Below, one piece after another: positions 50,589-59,632 of a stretch of DNA of 64,000 nucleotides. Position numbers and translations under genes: made by a program. Position 1 is the first letter of the stretch. Every line of letters starts with the position of its first letter. This stretch comes from AG25 sp035518815. GTDB lineage: Bacteria; Gemmatimonadota; Gemmatimonadetes; Gemmatimonadales; GWC2-71-9. The stretch spans positions 1 through 64,000 of the forward strand of contig DATIXG010000082.1 of assembly GCA_035518815.1 (NCBI GenBank), given 5' to 3'. Below the pieces are notes generated by a model that saw only the letters and a program-made list of their open reading frames with translations, made no database searches and was not told the origin of the DNA.

Positions 50589-52336
50589 AGGCCCCTCCTT
50601 ACGGTCTTGTCGTGACACGCCTCGCACTTGCCGGACACGGGGCGGTACGTCACCACCGGGTTGCCTCCGGCGGCGATGCTGGACGGGTGGCAGCGGTTGC
50701 AAGGCACATGGGCATGAGCGCCCTTGAGCGAAAACGCCGCGTCACGATCGTGATCGAAGCGCGCAGCGGGACGAAACCCTTCGACGCCATGACAGCTCTC
50801 GCACGCCCCGCGATCGCGTCGCTGGGCGAACTGGGCGCCGTGCGGGTTGGCGTGACATCCGGCGCACCCGTTCGCGGGCGCGGCAAACTGCAGGCGCGGG
50901 AACGACCACCTCACGAGTACCAGCGACGACGTCGCCGCCGGATGCTGCATTTCCTTATGGCAGGCGATGCACGGCACGGCCCGGTGGGCGCCGTCGAGCG
51001 GAAGCTTGTAGCGCTGGTGCCCGACGACATCGATGGTCGACGGGCGGAACGTGCGGACCCCGTGGCAGTCGCCACAGCGGGAGAAGCGGTTGCCGTGCGG
51101 ATCCACGTGACACGCCGCGCACTCCGTTTCTTGCAACGAAAGCGCGACTGCCGCGCGCCCGAGCACCGGGATCCCCGGGAGCGCGGGCAGGCCGACGCGA
51201 TTTGGTCCGTGGCAGGCGCGACACTCAATCTCCGCGTGCCTCCCCTCCAGGCGCAGCCGCAACGTGGCGTGCGTCGCCACGGTGTACGTGCTCGGCTTCC
51301 ACCCCTTCACCGTGTGGCACGCACTGCAGGCGCCGCGATCAGGGCGCTGCGCCAGCTGGCCCCCGTGGTCATCGCCATGGCAGTCTCGGCACTGCGTGGC
51401 GACCGGCCGCAACCACACGCCGGAAGTCCCGAGCTGAGTGGGCGGCACCGTCGCCGGGTGTTTCACATGGCACGCAGCGCACTTCACCAGCTCGTGCCGG
51501 CCTTCGAGCGGATATTTGGCGAGCCGGTGCTGAGCGACCGTAAACGTGGAGGGCTGCCATCCCGTCACCGCGTGGCACGCGGCGCAGTCCACGATTCGAC
51601 CGGCAAGGGTGGCTGTGCCGGCGTGGTCGTCCTTGTGGCAGTCGGTGCAGCTCGCGAAGCGGGGATTGGACGCCATCTTGCCGGCGGCGAAATCGTGGCA
51701 CTTCTCGCACGCGACCTCGACGTGCTTGCCGCGCAGCGGATACTTCGTCTTGTCGTGGTCGAATGACGTCCTGTTGATCGTCTTCCAGCTCATCGTCACG
51801 TGACACTTGTCGCACGCTGTGCCAAGCCGCCCGTGGTGCGCGTCCTCGTGACAGCCGATGCATTTCCGTTCGAGCCCAACCCACCCGGCGTCGGGAGCCT
51901 TGCGGGCGGAAAGCGTCGCAGCCTGGGAGATTCGGTACGCCGTCTTGTGGCACTCGGCGCACTTCACTTTTCGATGGCCGCCGTCGAGCGGCCAGCCGGC
52001 CGTGCCGTGGTCGAAGCGCTCCGGACTTCCTCCCGGCCAGCTGATCAGCGCGAAATCGCTGCCGGCATGATCGGGATGGCATTCCGTGCACCGCTGCTCG
52101 CGCACCCCGGCGTGAAACCCGCGCCGCTGTTGCACGAGCCAGGCGATCTCCTTGTGGCACTCGAGGCAGCGCGCGGTCATCTGCTCCTTGCGCCCTCCTC
52201 CGCCCTCATGGCACTTGACGCATTGGAGCGCCCCCTCGAGCTGCTGGTGAGACTTCGCGAGCGGGCCCGGGGAGATTTGGGCCGCCGCGGGAGAGGCAAC
52301 GCACAGGAGCGCCCACACCAGGCGGCCACGCGTCAC
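50585..52336 (-). CDS. 20-haem c-type cytochrome
   Basis: A 583-residue exported protein from GTG 52336 (GTGA overlap with the cytochrome b-like gene), signal peptide ending S-P-A-A-A-Q. I count twenty C-x-x-C-H motifs. The repeating 'FDHxxxxxPLxGxHxxVxCxxCH' unit matches that of the 16-haem protein, so they are paralogous. It lies between the inner-membrane cytochrome and the 16-haem protein in the operon, which suggests a periplasmic bridge. Confidence 0.93.
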   Translation of the reverse strand: MTRGRLVWALLCVASPAAAQISPGPLAKSHQQLEGALQCVKCHEGGGGRKEQMTARCLECHKEIAWLVQQRRGFHAGVREQRCTECHPDHAGSDFALISWPGGSPERFDHGTAGWPLDGGHRKVKCAECHKTAYRISQAATLSARKAPDAGWVGLERKCIGCHEDAHHGRLGTACDKCHVTMSWKTINRTSFDHDKTKYPLRGKHVEVACEKCHDFAAGKMASNPRFASCTDCHKDDHAGTATLAGRIVDCAACHAVTGWQPSTFTVAQHRLAKYPLEGRHELVKCAACHVKHPATVPPTQLGTSGVWLRPVATQCRDCHGDDHGGQLAQRPDRGACSACHTVKGWKPSTYTVATHATLRLRLEGRHAEIECRACHGPNRVGLPALPGIPVLGRAAVALSLQETECAACHVDPHGNRFSRCGDCHGVRTFRPSTIDVVGHQRYKLPLDGAHRAVPCIACHKEMQHPAATSSLVLVRWSFPRLQFAAPANGCAGCHANPHGAQFAQRRDRGACESCHGVEGFRPAARFDHDRDAAFSLKGAHAHVPCNRCHPSSIAAGGNPVVTYRPVSGKCEACHDKTVRRGL

Positions 52337-53343
52337 CACAGCCACGTGGCGCCCAGCGCCACGACGACTGCCACGTGGACGAGTACCGCGAGAAGGGCCG
52401 CGACCGCGACGGGGCGATGCAGCACGTGCCAGTAGCGGAAGACAGCGTGCGTGGCGTCGAGCATGCGCCCCTGCTGGGCGAGCGCCATCTCCCGGCGCGC
52501 GAGGCGCATCGTCGAGGCCAGCATCCGGCGGTCTTCTTTGCGGCGCGCGCGCCCGCTCGCGCGCCACAGCCGCCGCAGCCGCCGCACGGCCCGTCGACGC
52601 GCGAGGTCGTCCCCGATCATGCGGCCGAAGGTGCCCAGAATCCCTCGACGGGCTCCGGATCCCTGGCCGGTGGTGAGGGTCGATTCGACAAGGCGCGGGT
52701 CGAGCCCGCTCGCCCGCGCGATCTCCTCGAGCAGGGCCTTCCGTTGCGCGGCGATTTCGTCCATGGTCAGCTCTACGCCGGCCTTGCTGCGCGGGATACG
52801 CGCGTACACGTAGCGTCCCACGATCCCGCTCGCCCACACGACCATCATCGACCAGAAGCCGAGGCCGATCAGGCCGTCGAAGCGCCACGCGGCGTGGACA
52901 GCGACGAGGAGCGGCAGGGCCAGCGCCGCCAGCACGTGCACGTTGAGCCACTTGGCAATCGAACCGGTGAACGCGAGCCAGCGATACTTCTTCCGAAGGG
53001 GATAGAGCCAGAGAAAAAGGAATATCGCGATGGCCAGGAGGCCGGCGCTTTGGCCGACATATCCCGCCGGCTTGAGCCACGGGTGCAGCGGGCTGCGTAC
53101 GCGCCCCGCGATGGACATCGTGTAGTACGGGAAGCCCACGACGCAGATCGCGCCGAGCAAGAGGATGAACAGTATGAGTGTCTTGCGGCCGCGCGGGCGC
53201 TCACGCGCCTGCGCGGGGGAACGACCTGACGCGCTGCGCTGGAGCGGTTGGGCGGGGGCGCTCGAGCGCCGCTCCGGCCGAAGGGGGGCCTGGAGGGAGC
53301 CGGGGACGGACATGAGAGCCGTGACGTTGCGCCGTCGGACCAT
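52333..53343 (-). CDS. Di-haem cytochrome b-like inner-membrane protein
   Basis: A 336-residue protein. A Pro/Arg-rich cytoplasmic N-terminus (1-55) precedes about four to five transmembrane helices. Two helices each carry a His pair with exactly 13 residues between: H136/H150 and H309/H323. That spacing is the bis-His signature of haem b in cytochrome b/b6 and related quinol oxidoreductases. A long charged cytoplasmic loop (about 183-295) separates the helix pairs. Likely passes electrons from a quinol or from the divergent flavoprotein to the multihaem cytochromes. M11 (53313) is an alternative start. Confidence 0.75.
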   Translation of the reverse strand: MVRRRNVTALMSVPGSLQAPLRPERRSSAPAQPLQRSASGRSPAQARERPRGRKTLILFILLLGAICVVGFPYYTMSIAGRVRSPLHPWLKPAGYVGQSAGLLAIAIFLFLWLYPLRKKYRWLAFTGSIAKWLNVHVLAALALPLLVAVHAAWRFDGLIGLGFWSMMVVWASGIVGRYVYARIPRSKAGVELTMDEIAAQRKALLEEIARASGLDPRLVESTLTTGQGSGARRGILGTFGRMIGDDLARRRAVRRLRRLWRASGRARRKEDRRMLASTMRLARREMALAQQGRMLDATHAVFRYWHVLHRPVAVAALLAVLVHVAVVVALGATWLW

Positions 53344-53432
53344 GGTAGGCTGTGACTTAGGCTACAGGCACTCGGGCCGCTTTTCTTGCACTATGGTAAG
53401 GCCCCCGTCGTCCGTCTGCATGAAGGAGCTGG

Positions 53433-54794
53433 ATGGACACCAACACCTTGATGTACATCGGCTTCGGCGTGGTCATCGCCTACTCGCTCTTCTCACACCT
53501 CCGGCGGACCCGGAAGAAGGAGGCCGCCGCCATGGCGGCGGCCGAGCGAGGCAAGCTGTTCACCGACGGCCCGCGCGCGCAGCACCCCCACATCGACGCC
53601 AACCACTGCATCGGCTGCGGGGCCTGCGTCGATGTCTGCCCGGAGGGTGATGTGCTCGCAGTCATCGGCGGCAGGGCGGCGATCATCAATGGACACAAGT
53701 GCATCGGCCATGGCCTCTGCGCCGAGGCGTGTCCCGTCGGGGCCATCACCATCGTGATGGCCAATCCGAGCGTCAGCGCCGACATGCCCCGGCTCACCCG
53801 CGATTTCGAGACGACGGTCCCGAACATGTTCGTCATCGGTGAGCTGGGCGGGCTCGCCTTGATCAAGAACGCCGTGAACCAGGGACGCGAGTGCATCGAC
53901 ACCATCGCCGCACGGCTCGCCAGGTCCGGGCGGCGCCCGGTCTCCGGTGTGCTCGACGTCTGCGTGGTCGGCGCGGGCCCGGGCGGCATCAGCGCGTCGC
54001 TCCGCGCCATCGAGCGCAACCTCGCCTACGTTACGCTCGAACAGGACGAGCTGGGCGGCACGGTCGCCAAGTACCCCCGCCAGAAGCTCGTGATGACGAG
54101 TCCCGTCGAATTCCCGCTGCACGGCAAGTTCAACAAGCTCCAGATATCGAAGGAAGACCTCCTCAAGTTCTGGGACAAGCTCCGCCATCAGGCGGGGTTC
54201 AGGGTCAACGCCAACGAAAAGGTCGAGAACATCCTCCGCGACTCGGACGGCCTCTTCACCGTGGAGACACCCAGGGGCACGTACCGCTCACACGCCGTCG
54301 TCCTCGCCCTGGGCCGGCGAGGTACGCCGCGCAAGCTCGGCGTCAAAGGTGAGGAATTGCCGAAGGTGATGTACAGCTTGATCGAGGCCGACGCGTATAC
54401 GGGCGCGAATATTCTCGTCGTGGGCGGGGGCGATAGTGCGGTTGAGGCCGCGATGGGACTCGCGCACCAGAAGGGCAACCGCGTGACGCTTTCCTACCGC
54501 AAGGAAGCGTTCAGCCGCATCAAGGACCGCAACGCCAAGCGCGTCGCCGAGCTGGGGAAAGGTGGGAAGCTCCAGCTGCTGTTCAACTCGCAGCCGCTCG
54601 AGATCACGGCCAAGTCGGTGCGGATCGACGTCGCCGGCCAGCGCCGCGACATCCCGAACGACTACACGTGGGTATTCGCCGGGGGGACGCCGCCGAGCGA
54701 GTTCCTCTCGAAGATCGGCGTGCAACTCGGTCCGAAGGACCTGACGGCGGAAGCGGCAGCGGAAGGGAAGCGCGCCGCCGTGGCTGCTCGCTAG
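53433..54794 (+). CDS. Membrane-anchored ferredoxin-FAD/NAD(P) oxidoreductase
   Basis: A 453-residue protein. An N-terminal helix (6-24) anchors it. Residues 59-100 hold a 2x[4Fe-4S] ferredoxin domain: C59-I-G-C62-G-A-C65-V-D-V-C69-P and C90-I-G-H93-G-L-C96-A-E-A-C100-P, with His in place of the second cysteine of the second motif. The rest is a pyridine nucleotide-disulfide-type module with two dinucleotide loops, 'VVGAGPGGISAS' and 'VVGGGDSAVEAA'. AAGGAG precedes the ATG. Divergent from the cytochrome operon (90-nt gap), it may be its electron input. The stop overlaps the ABC gene's stop in CTAG. Confidence 0.85.
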   Translation: MDTNTLMYIGFGVVIAYSLFSHLRRTRKKEAAAMAAAERGKLFTDGPRAQHPHIDANHCIGCGACVDVCPEGDVLAVIGGRAAIINGHKCIGHGLCAEACPVGAITIVMANPSVSADMPRLTRDFETTVPNMFVIGELGGLALIKNAVNQGRECIDTIAARLARSGRRPVSGVLDVCVVGAGPGGISASLRAIERNLAYVTLEQDELGGTVAKYPRQKLVMTSPVEFPLHGKFNKLQISKEDLLKFWDKLRHQAGFRVNANEKVENILRDSDGLFTVETPRGTYRSHAVVLALGRRGTPRKLGVKGEELPKVMYSLIEADAYTGANILVVGGGDSAVEAAMGLAHQKGNRVTLSYRKEAFSRIKDRNAKRVAELGKGGKLQLLFNSQPLEITAKSVRIDVAGQRRDIPNDYTWVFAGGTPPSEFLSKIGVQLGPKDLTAEAAAEGKRAAVAAR

Positions 54795-56653
54795 CGGTAG
54801 CCCGCCGCCTGCAGCGAAAACAACTCCGCGTACAGCCCGCCTCGCGCCACGAGCTCCTCGTGCGTCCCCTGATCCTCCAGCTCGCCACCCTGGAGGACGA
54901 GAATCCGGTCCGCCATTCGCACCGTCGAGAAACGGTGTGAGATGAGCACGGCCATCCGTCCCCGCGTCAGCTCGGCGAACCGCAGGAACACCTCGTATTC
55001 GGCGCGCGCGTCCAGCGCGGCGGTCGGCTCGTCCAGGATCAGTACCTGCGCGTCGCGCATGTACGCGCGCCCCAGCGCCACCTTCTGCCACTCCCCGCCC
55101 GACAGGTCCACCCCGCCATCGAAGCGCCGGCCGAGCATCTGGTCGTAGCCGCGCTCGAGCCGCCCCGCGACCGAATCCGCCAGACTGCGGCGCGCCGCCT
55201 CGCGCACGCGCGCGTCGTCGTTCAGCGCCTCCACCTGGCTGACTCCGATGTTCTCCTTCAGGACGAAGTCGTACCGAACGAAGTCCTGAAAGATCACGCC
55301 GATGTTCGCGCGTAAGCTCTCGAGCTCGTAGTCCCGCAGATCCACGCCGTCGAGCAGAATGCGCCCCTCGTCCGGATCGTACAGGCGGGCCAGCAGTTTC
55401 ACGAGCGTCGTCTTCCCCGCACCGTTCTCCCCTACCAGCGCGATCCGCTCGCCGGGCTCGAACGTGAACGACAGGTGGCGTACCGCCCAGCGCTCCGAGC
55501 CCGGATAGCGAAACCCGACGTCCTGGAACTCGAAGCCCTGGCGGATCGGCGTGGGCACGGGCCGCGCGCCGGCCCGCGTGGTCACCCTCGGCTTCACGTC
55601 GAAGAACGTGAACAGGTCCGACAGGTACAGGCTCTGCTCGAACACCTGAGACACAGACAGGAGAATCCGCTGAATCAGGTCGCGGCTCTGCCGGAACGAC
55701 CCGGCGAGGAACGTGAGGGCGCCGAGCGTGAACCGCCCGAGCACGGTGAGGTAGATCGTAACGGCGTAGGCCCCGTAGTAACCCAGCGTGCCGATCGTCA
55801 CGAACACCGTCGACACCACGTTGCGCTTGATAGCGAGTCGCTTGTTCGCGGCGTAGAAGTCGTTCGACAGCTTGGCGTAGCGGCCGATCAGGAAGTCCGA
55901 CAGCCTGAAGAGCTTCACCTCCTTGGCCATCTCATCGGACGCGCCGGCGTACCGCAGGTAGTCGAGCAGCCGGCGCTCCGGCGTCCACTGAAAAAGCAGC
56001 GAGTAGCCCAGGGCCGCATAGTGCGTCTCGCCGAGAAATGACGGCAGGACCGCGATGATCAATAGGAGCAGCAGCCACGGCAGCTGGAGGAGCAGCACGC
56101 CCGCGAGGGAGACCAGGGTGATGATGTCCTGCGCCGTCGAGAGCAGCAGAGCCACGAGGCCGATGCGCCCGACGGTCTGCCGGCGCGCCCGCTCGAGGTG
56201 ATCGTATGTCTCGGGATCTTCGTACTGCGCGAGATCGAGCGTGGCGGCATGCTCCATGAGGCGCACGCTGATGCGGTTCGAGAACAGGTCGCCCAGCAGG
56301 CTCTCGAGCAGGGACGAGAGACGCGCCAATCCTTCGCCTCCCACCGCGATCCCGAGCTCAAGCGCCACCAGCACGCCCAAATGCCACCAATCGACCTGCT
56401 CACCCGCTCCACGGACGCGGGCGGCGGCGATCACGCCGTCGATGATGAGCTTGCCGATCCACAGGACGGCGAGCGGGATGAGCGAGCGCACCGCCCGGAG
56501 CGCGAGAATCGCGATGGTGTAGCCGCGATGCGTCTGGAAGACGAGCTTGAGCAATGGCGGGACGTAGCGCAGCGCCTGAAGCCGCTCGCTCCATGTGGGC
56601 GCCTTCCCGTCACCAGTCGGCCCTGACAGCAGGCTCTTTGGTTGCGGCATCAT
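54791..56653 (-). CDS. ABC exporter (fused permease-ATPase half transporter)
   Basis: A 620-residue protein: six transmembrane helices in the first 340 residues, then a nucleotide-binding domain with Walker A G-E-N-G-A-G-K-T-T, signature L-S-G-G-E, Walker B V-L-I-L-D-E-P and H-loop S-H-R-F-S-T. This is an MsbA/LmrA-type homodimeric exporter; substrate not inferable. It ends convergently against the oxidoreductase. Confidence 0.92.
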   Translation of the reverse strand: MMPQPKSLLSGPTGDGKAPTWSERLQALRYVPPLLKLVFQTHRGYTIAILALRAVRSLIPLAVLWIGKLIIDGVIAAARVRGAGEQVDWWHLGVLVALELGIAVGGEGLARLSSLLESLLGDLFSNRISVRLMEHAATLDLAQYEDPETYDHLERARRQTVGRIGLVALLLSTAQDIITLVSLAGVLLLQLPWLLLLLIIAVLPSFLGETHYAALGYSLLFQWTPERRLLDYLRYAGASDEMAKEVKLFRLSDFLIGRYAKLSNDFYAANKRLAIKRNVVSTVFVTIGTLGYYGAYAVTIYLTVLGRFTLGALTFLAGSFRQSRDLIQRILLSVSQVFEQSLYLSDLFTFFDVKPRVTTRAGARPVPTPIRQGFEFQDVGFRYPGSERWAVRHLSFTFEPGERIALVGENGAGKTTLVKLLARLYDPDEGRILLDGVDLRDYELESLRANIGVIFQDFVRYDFVLKENIGVSQVEALNDDARVREAARRSLADSVAGRLERGYDQMLGRRFDGGVDLSGGEWQKVALGRAYMRDAQVLILDEPTAALDARAEYEVFLRFAELTRGRMAVLISHRFSTVRMADRILVLQGGELEDQGTHEELVARGGLYAELFSLQAAGYR

Positions 56654-56726
56654 GCCGTGCGAGACGAACCGGGGTGGAGTGCTCAGGCCTTAACCTCTCT
56701 CGAGAACTGTGCGTCAATATAATCGC

Positions 56727-58319
56727 ATGCAAACGCGCCTCGTTCCGGGATGCCTCGTGGCGATCGTCACCTTTGCGGGCGCTCCGTCGCGCGGAGCCAG
56801 CCGTCACGACATCCCGCCATTCACCCCCCGTGACTCCGCCCTGCACGCGCTTGACCGCCTCGCATACGGGCCGCGTCCCGGCGATCTGGACCGCGTCGTC
56901 CGCCTTGGAGTCATGCGTTGGATCGACCAGCAGCTCGACCCGGGAACGATCGATGATCGCGCGCTTCGTGAACGCGTGGGACAGCTCGACGTGCTGCGGT
57001 ACGACCGCGGCGATCTCGCCGGCATCTTCGTCGCCGCGCAGGAGGAGCGCCGCAGTCGCAAGCAGGATACCGCCGCGGCCACGATGGATCCGGCGGGCCG
57101 GGCCGGACCGGACGAACGAGCCGCCCGGCGGCTGGCAGGTCAATTCCAAGACCTCGTGGTGGTGCGCGCCGTACTGTCCGAGCGCCAGCTCGCCGAGGTG
57201 ATGGCCGATTTCTGGGCCAATCATTTCAACGTGTTCCTCGGAAAGGCGGCTGATCGGTTCCTCCTCCCCGACTATATCGAACACGTCATCCGACCGCACG
57301 CGCTCGGGCATTTCTCGGATCTGCTGCTCGCCACCGCGCAGAGTCCGGCGATGCTGTTTTACCTCGATAACTGGGAGAGTGTCGCCGCATCGTTCGCCCC
57401 GCGGCAGGGGAACGGACGAGCGGGCCAACGGCCGAGACCGCGCGGCATCAACGAGAACTACGCGCGAGAGCTGCTCGAGCTCCACACCCTCGGCGTGGAC
57501 GGTGGCTACACCCAGCAGGACGTGATCAACGTCGCCCGCATCCTCACCGGCTGGAGCATCGACCGCCCCCGCCAGGGTGGCGACTTCGTATTCCGCGCGC
57601 GGGCGCACGACTGGGACGAGAAGGTCGTCATGGGTGTCACCTACCCGGCCGGGCACGGTCAGGATGAAGGCATCCGCCTGCTGCGCTGGCTCGCGGTCCA
57701 GCCCGCCACCATCCACCACGTCGGCAGCGAGCTGTGCCAGCTGTTCGTCAACGACGAGCCGCCCGATGGCTGCGTTGACGATGCAACCGCGGCATGGCGG
57801 CGCACCGACGGCGACATCCGCGAGGTGGTCCGCGCCATCGTCCATGGACTCGACTTCTGGGCGGCGGCAAACGTGCGCGCCAAGGTCAAGACGCCGCTGC
57901 AGTTCGTCGTAAGCGCCCTGCGGGCGCTCGGCGCCGATCCCGATACGACCCCTCGTCTCGCGCGAGTCGTGGCCCGCCTCGGCGAGCCCCTCTACCTGCA
58001 CGTGGCGCCCGATGGCTATCGTGAGACGCAGGAAGACTGGGTAAATGGCGGCGCGCTGCTGGCGCGCATGACCGTCGCGGTTGCCCTGTCGCGCGGCGAT
58101 CTCCCCGGCGCGAGCGTGAACCTCGACGCATTGCTGCCCGCCACCCCCGACTATGCACAGTTGGTTGCCGCCGTGGACACCGCGATGTTGGCAGGGACGA
58201 TGTCGGAGAACACGCGGCGCGTGATCGACGAACAGGTCCGCGATGTCACCGATCCCGTCATGGCGCGTGAGCTCGCGGTAGGGCTCGCGCTCGGCGGTCC
58301 GGAATTTCAGCGGCGCTGA
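56727..58319 (+). CDS. DUF1800 family protein
   Basis: A 530-residue protein. I prefer ATG 56727: the upstream in-frame codons contain a perfect TATAAT and would be an unlikely N-terminus. A signal-like hydrophobic stretch follows the start. The DUF1800 pattern is clear: 'ALHALDRLAYGPRPGDLDRV', 'FWANHFNVF', 'INENYARELLELHTLGVDGGYTQQDV', 'ARILTGWSI', 'DGYRETQEDWVN'. DUF1800 proteins travel with DUF1501 proteins, which are encoded 23 nt downstream. Their joint function is unknown. Confidence 0.88.
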   Translation: MQTRLVPGCLVAIVTFAGAPSRGASRHDIPPFTPRDSALHALDRLAYGPRPGDLDRVVRLGVMRWIDQQLDPGTIDDRALRERVGQLDVLRYDRGDLAGIFVAAQEERRSRKQDTAAATMDPAGRAGPDERAARRLAGQFQDLVVVRAVLSERQLAEVMADFWANHFNVFLGKAADRFLLPDYIEHVIRPHALGHFSDLLLATAQSPAMLFYLDNWESVAASFAPRQGNGRAGQRPRPRGINENYARELLELHTLGVDGGYTQQDVINVARILTGWSIDRPRQGGDFVFRARAHDWDEKVVMGVTYPAGHGQDEGIRLLRWLAVQPATIHHVGSELCQLFVNDEPPDGCVDDATAAWRRTDGDIREVVRAIVHGLDFWAAANVRAKVKTPLQFVVSALRALGADPDTTPRLARVVARLGEPLYLHVAPDGYRETQEDWVNGGALLARMTVAVALSRGDLPGASVNLDALLPATPDYAQLVAAVDTAMLAGTMSENTRRVIDEQVRDVTDPVMARELAVGLALGGPEFQRR

Positions 58320-58342
58320 CGCCGTCGCAGGGGAATTGCACG

Positions 58343-59599
58343 ATGCCCATATCCAGGCGTGTATTCGTGAAGTCCGGTGGAATCGCTCTCGTGAGCCTCG
58401 GACTCGACCCACTGTTCCTGGCCCGAGCGGCATGGAGACTCGATCGCCCCGCGCGGCCCACGAGCGGCGATAGTCCCATCCTCGTCTGCCTGTTTCAGCG
58501 TGGAGCGGTGGATGGTCTGAGCCTGGTCGTGCCGCACGGGGATTCGCGCTACTACGCGGAGCGCCCCCGGATCGCCGTCCCCGGGTCCGACGTCGTCGAC
58601 CTCGACGGCTACTTCGGACTCCATCCGCGCCTCGCGCCGTTGAAACCCCTGTGGGACAACAAGAGCCTCGCCGTAGTCCACGCCGTGGGGTCACCCGATC
58701 CGACGCGCAGCCATTTCGACGCCCAGGACTACATGGAAACGGGAACGCCCGGTCGCAAGGCGACGAGCGATGGCTGGCTGAATCGCTACTGCCAGCACGC
58801 GCGCGAGCATGTCGACACGCCCTTTCGCGCCGTGGCGTTCGGACCCCAGCTGCCTCGCATCCTGGCGGGCTCGGCTCCGAGCCTCGCGCTCGAGAGTCTG
58901 CAGGCCTTCGGCGTGCGCGCGGAGGGTGCGGCGCCCGACCGTCTCACCCAGGCGTTCGCGCAGCTCTACGCCGGCACCGCGACCGGGTTGCTCGCGTCTT
59001 CCTCCGATCAGGCGTTCGCCGCGGTGCAGGAGCTCCGCGCCGCCGACCCCACGCAGTACGCCCCGGAACACGGCGCCGATTACCCGCGCAGCCCCCTCGG
59101 ACGCGCGCTGCTCCAAATCGCTCAGCTCATCAAGGCCGGGGTCGGGCTCGAGCTGGCATTCGCCGACGTCACCGGCTGGGACACACACGTCAATCAAGGC
59201 GCGAGCGACGGCCAGCTCGCGACGCGAATCGGGGACTTCGCCCAGGCACTGGCGGCGTTTGCCCAGGACCTTGGCGAGAAGCTGCGCGACGTCGTCGTGC
59301 TCACCATGTCCGAGTTCGGCCGAACCATCAGGGAAAACGGCACGGGCGGCACTGATCACGGCCACGCCACGGCTATGTTCGCGCTCGGCGGTTCCGTGAA
59401 TGGCGGCAGAGTGCTGGGCAGGTGGCCCGGGCTCGATCCCGCCTATCGGTTCGAGGGTCGCGATCTGGCGGTCACCACGGATTTTCGCGACCTCTTCGGT
59501 GAGATCCTGGCGCGCCATCTCGGCGCGTCGAACCTGTCCGCCGTCTTCCCCAGCTTCACACCCGATCCCTCCCGATTCCCCGGAGTCATCGCCGGCTAG
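58343..59599 (+). CDS. DUF1501 family Tat-exported protein
   Basis: A 418-residue protein. N-terminus M-P-I-S-R-R-V-F-V-K-S is a twin-arginine signal, so it is exported folded. DUF1501 landmarks: 'LVCLFQRGAVDGLSLVVPHGD', 'HPRLAPLKPLWDNKSLAVVHAVG', 'SHFDAQDYMETGTPG', 'WDTHVNQGASDGQLA', 'VVLTMSEFGRTIRENGTGGTDHGHA' (alkaline-phosphatase-like, sulfatase-fold). Partner of DUF1800. Confidence 0.9.
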   Translation: MPISRRVFVKSGGIALVSLGLDPLFLARAAWRLDRPARPTSGDSPILVCLFQRGAVDGLSLVVPHGDSRYYAERPRIAVPGSDVVDLDGYFGLHPRLAPLKPLWDNKSLAVVHAVGSPDPTRSHFDAQDYMETGTPGRKATSDGWLNRYCQHAREHVDTPFRAVAFGPQLPRILAGSAPSLALESLQAFGVRAEGAAPDRLTQAFAQLYAGTATGLLASSSDQAFAAVQELRAADPTQYAPEHGADYPRSPLGRALLQIAQLIKAGVGLELAFADVTGWDTHVNQGASDGQLATRIGDFAQALAAFAQDLGEKLRDVVVLTMSEFGRTIRENGTGGTDHGHATAMFALGGSVNGGRVLGRWPGLDPAYRFEGRDLAVTTDFRDLFGEILARHLGASNLSAVFPSFTPDPSRFPGVIAG

Positions 59600-59619
59600 G
59601 GACGCCCCACGGCGCGTCG

Positions 59620-59625
59620 TATATT
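59620..59625 (+). promoter_or_regulatory. Candidate -10 box for a leaderless SDR mRNA
   Basis: TATATT (5/6 match) ends 7 nt before ATG 59633. There is no Shine-Dalgarno sequence in front of that start. The -35 side is weak (TAGGGA at 17-nt spacing). Confidence 0.45.
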
Positions 59626-59632
59626 GGGTCCC

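Noticed and set aside
50612..51766. Plus-strand ORF (384 aa) across the 20-haem gene
   Set aside because: Antisense shadow; the minus strand shows twenty CxxCH motifs.
56709..56735. Perfect TATAAT at 56718-56723 as promoter of the DUF1800 gene, and GTG 56709 as its start
   Set aside because: The hexamer ends only 3 nt before ATG 56727, so it is too close to serve as a standard -10; and starting at GTG 56709 would put it in the coding sequence. No -35 was found.
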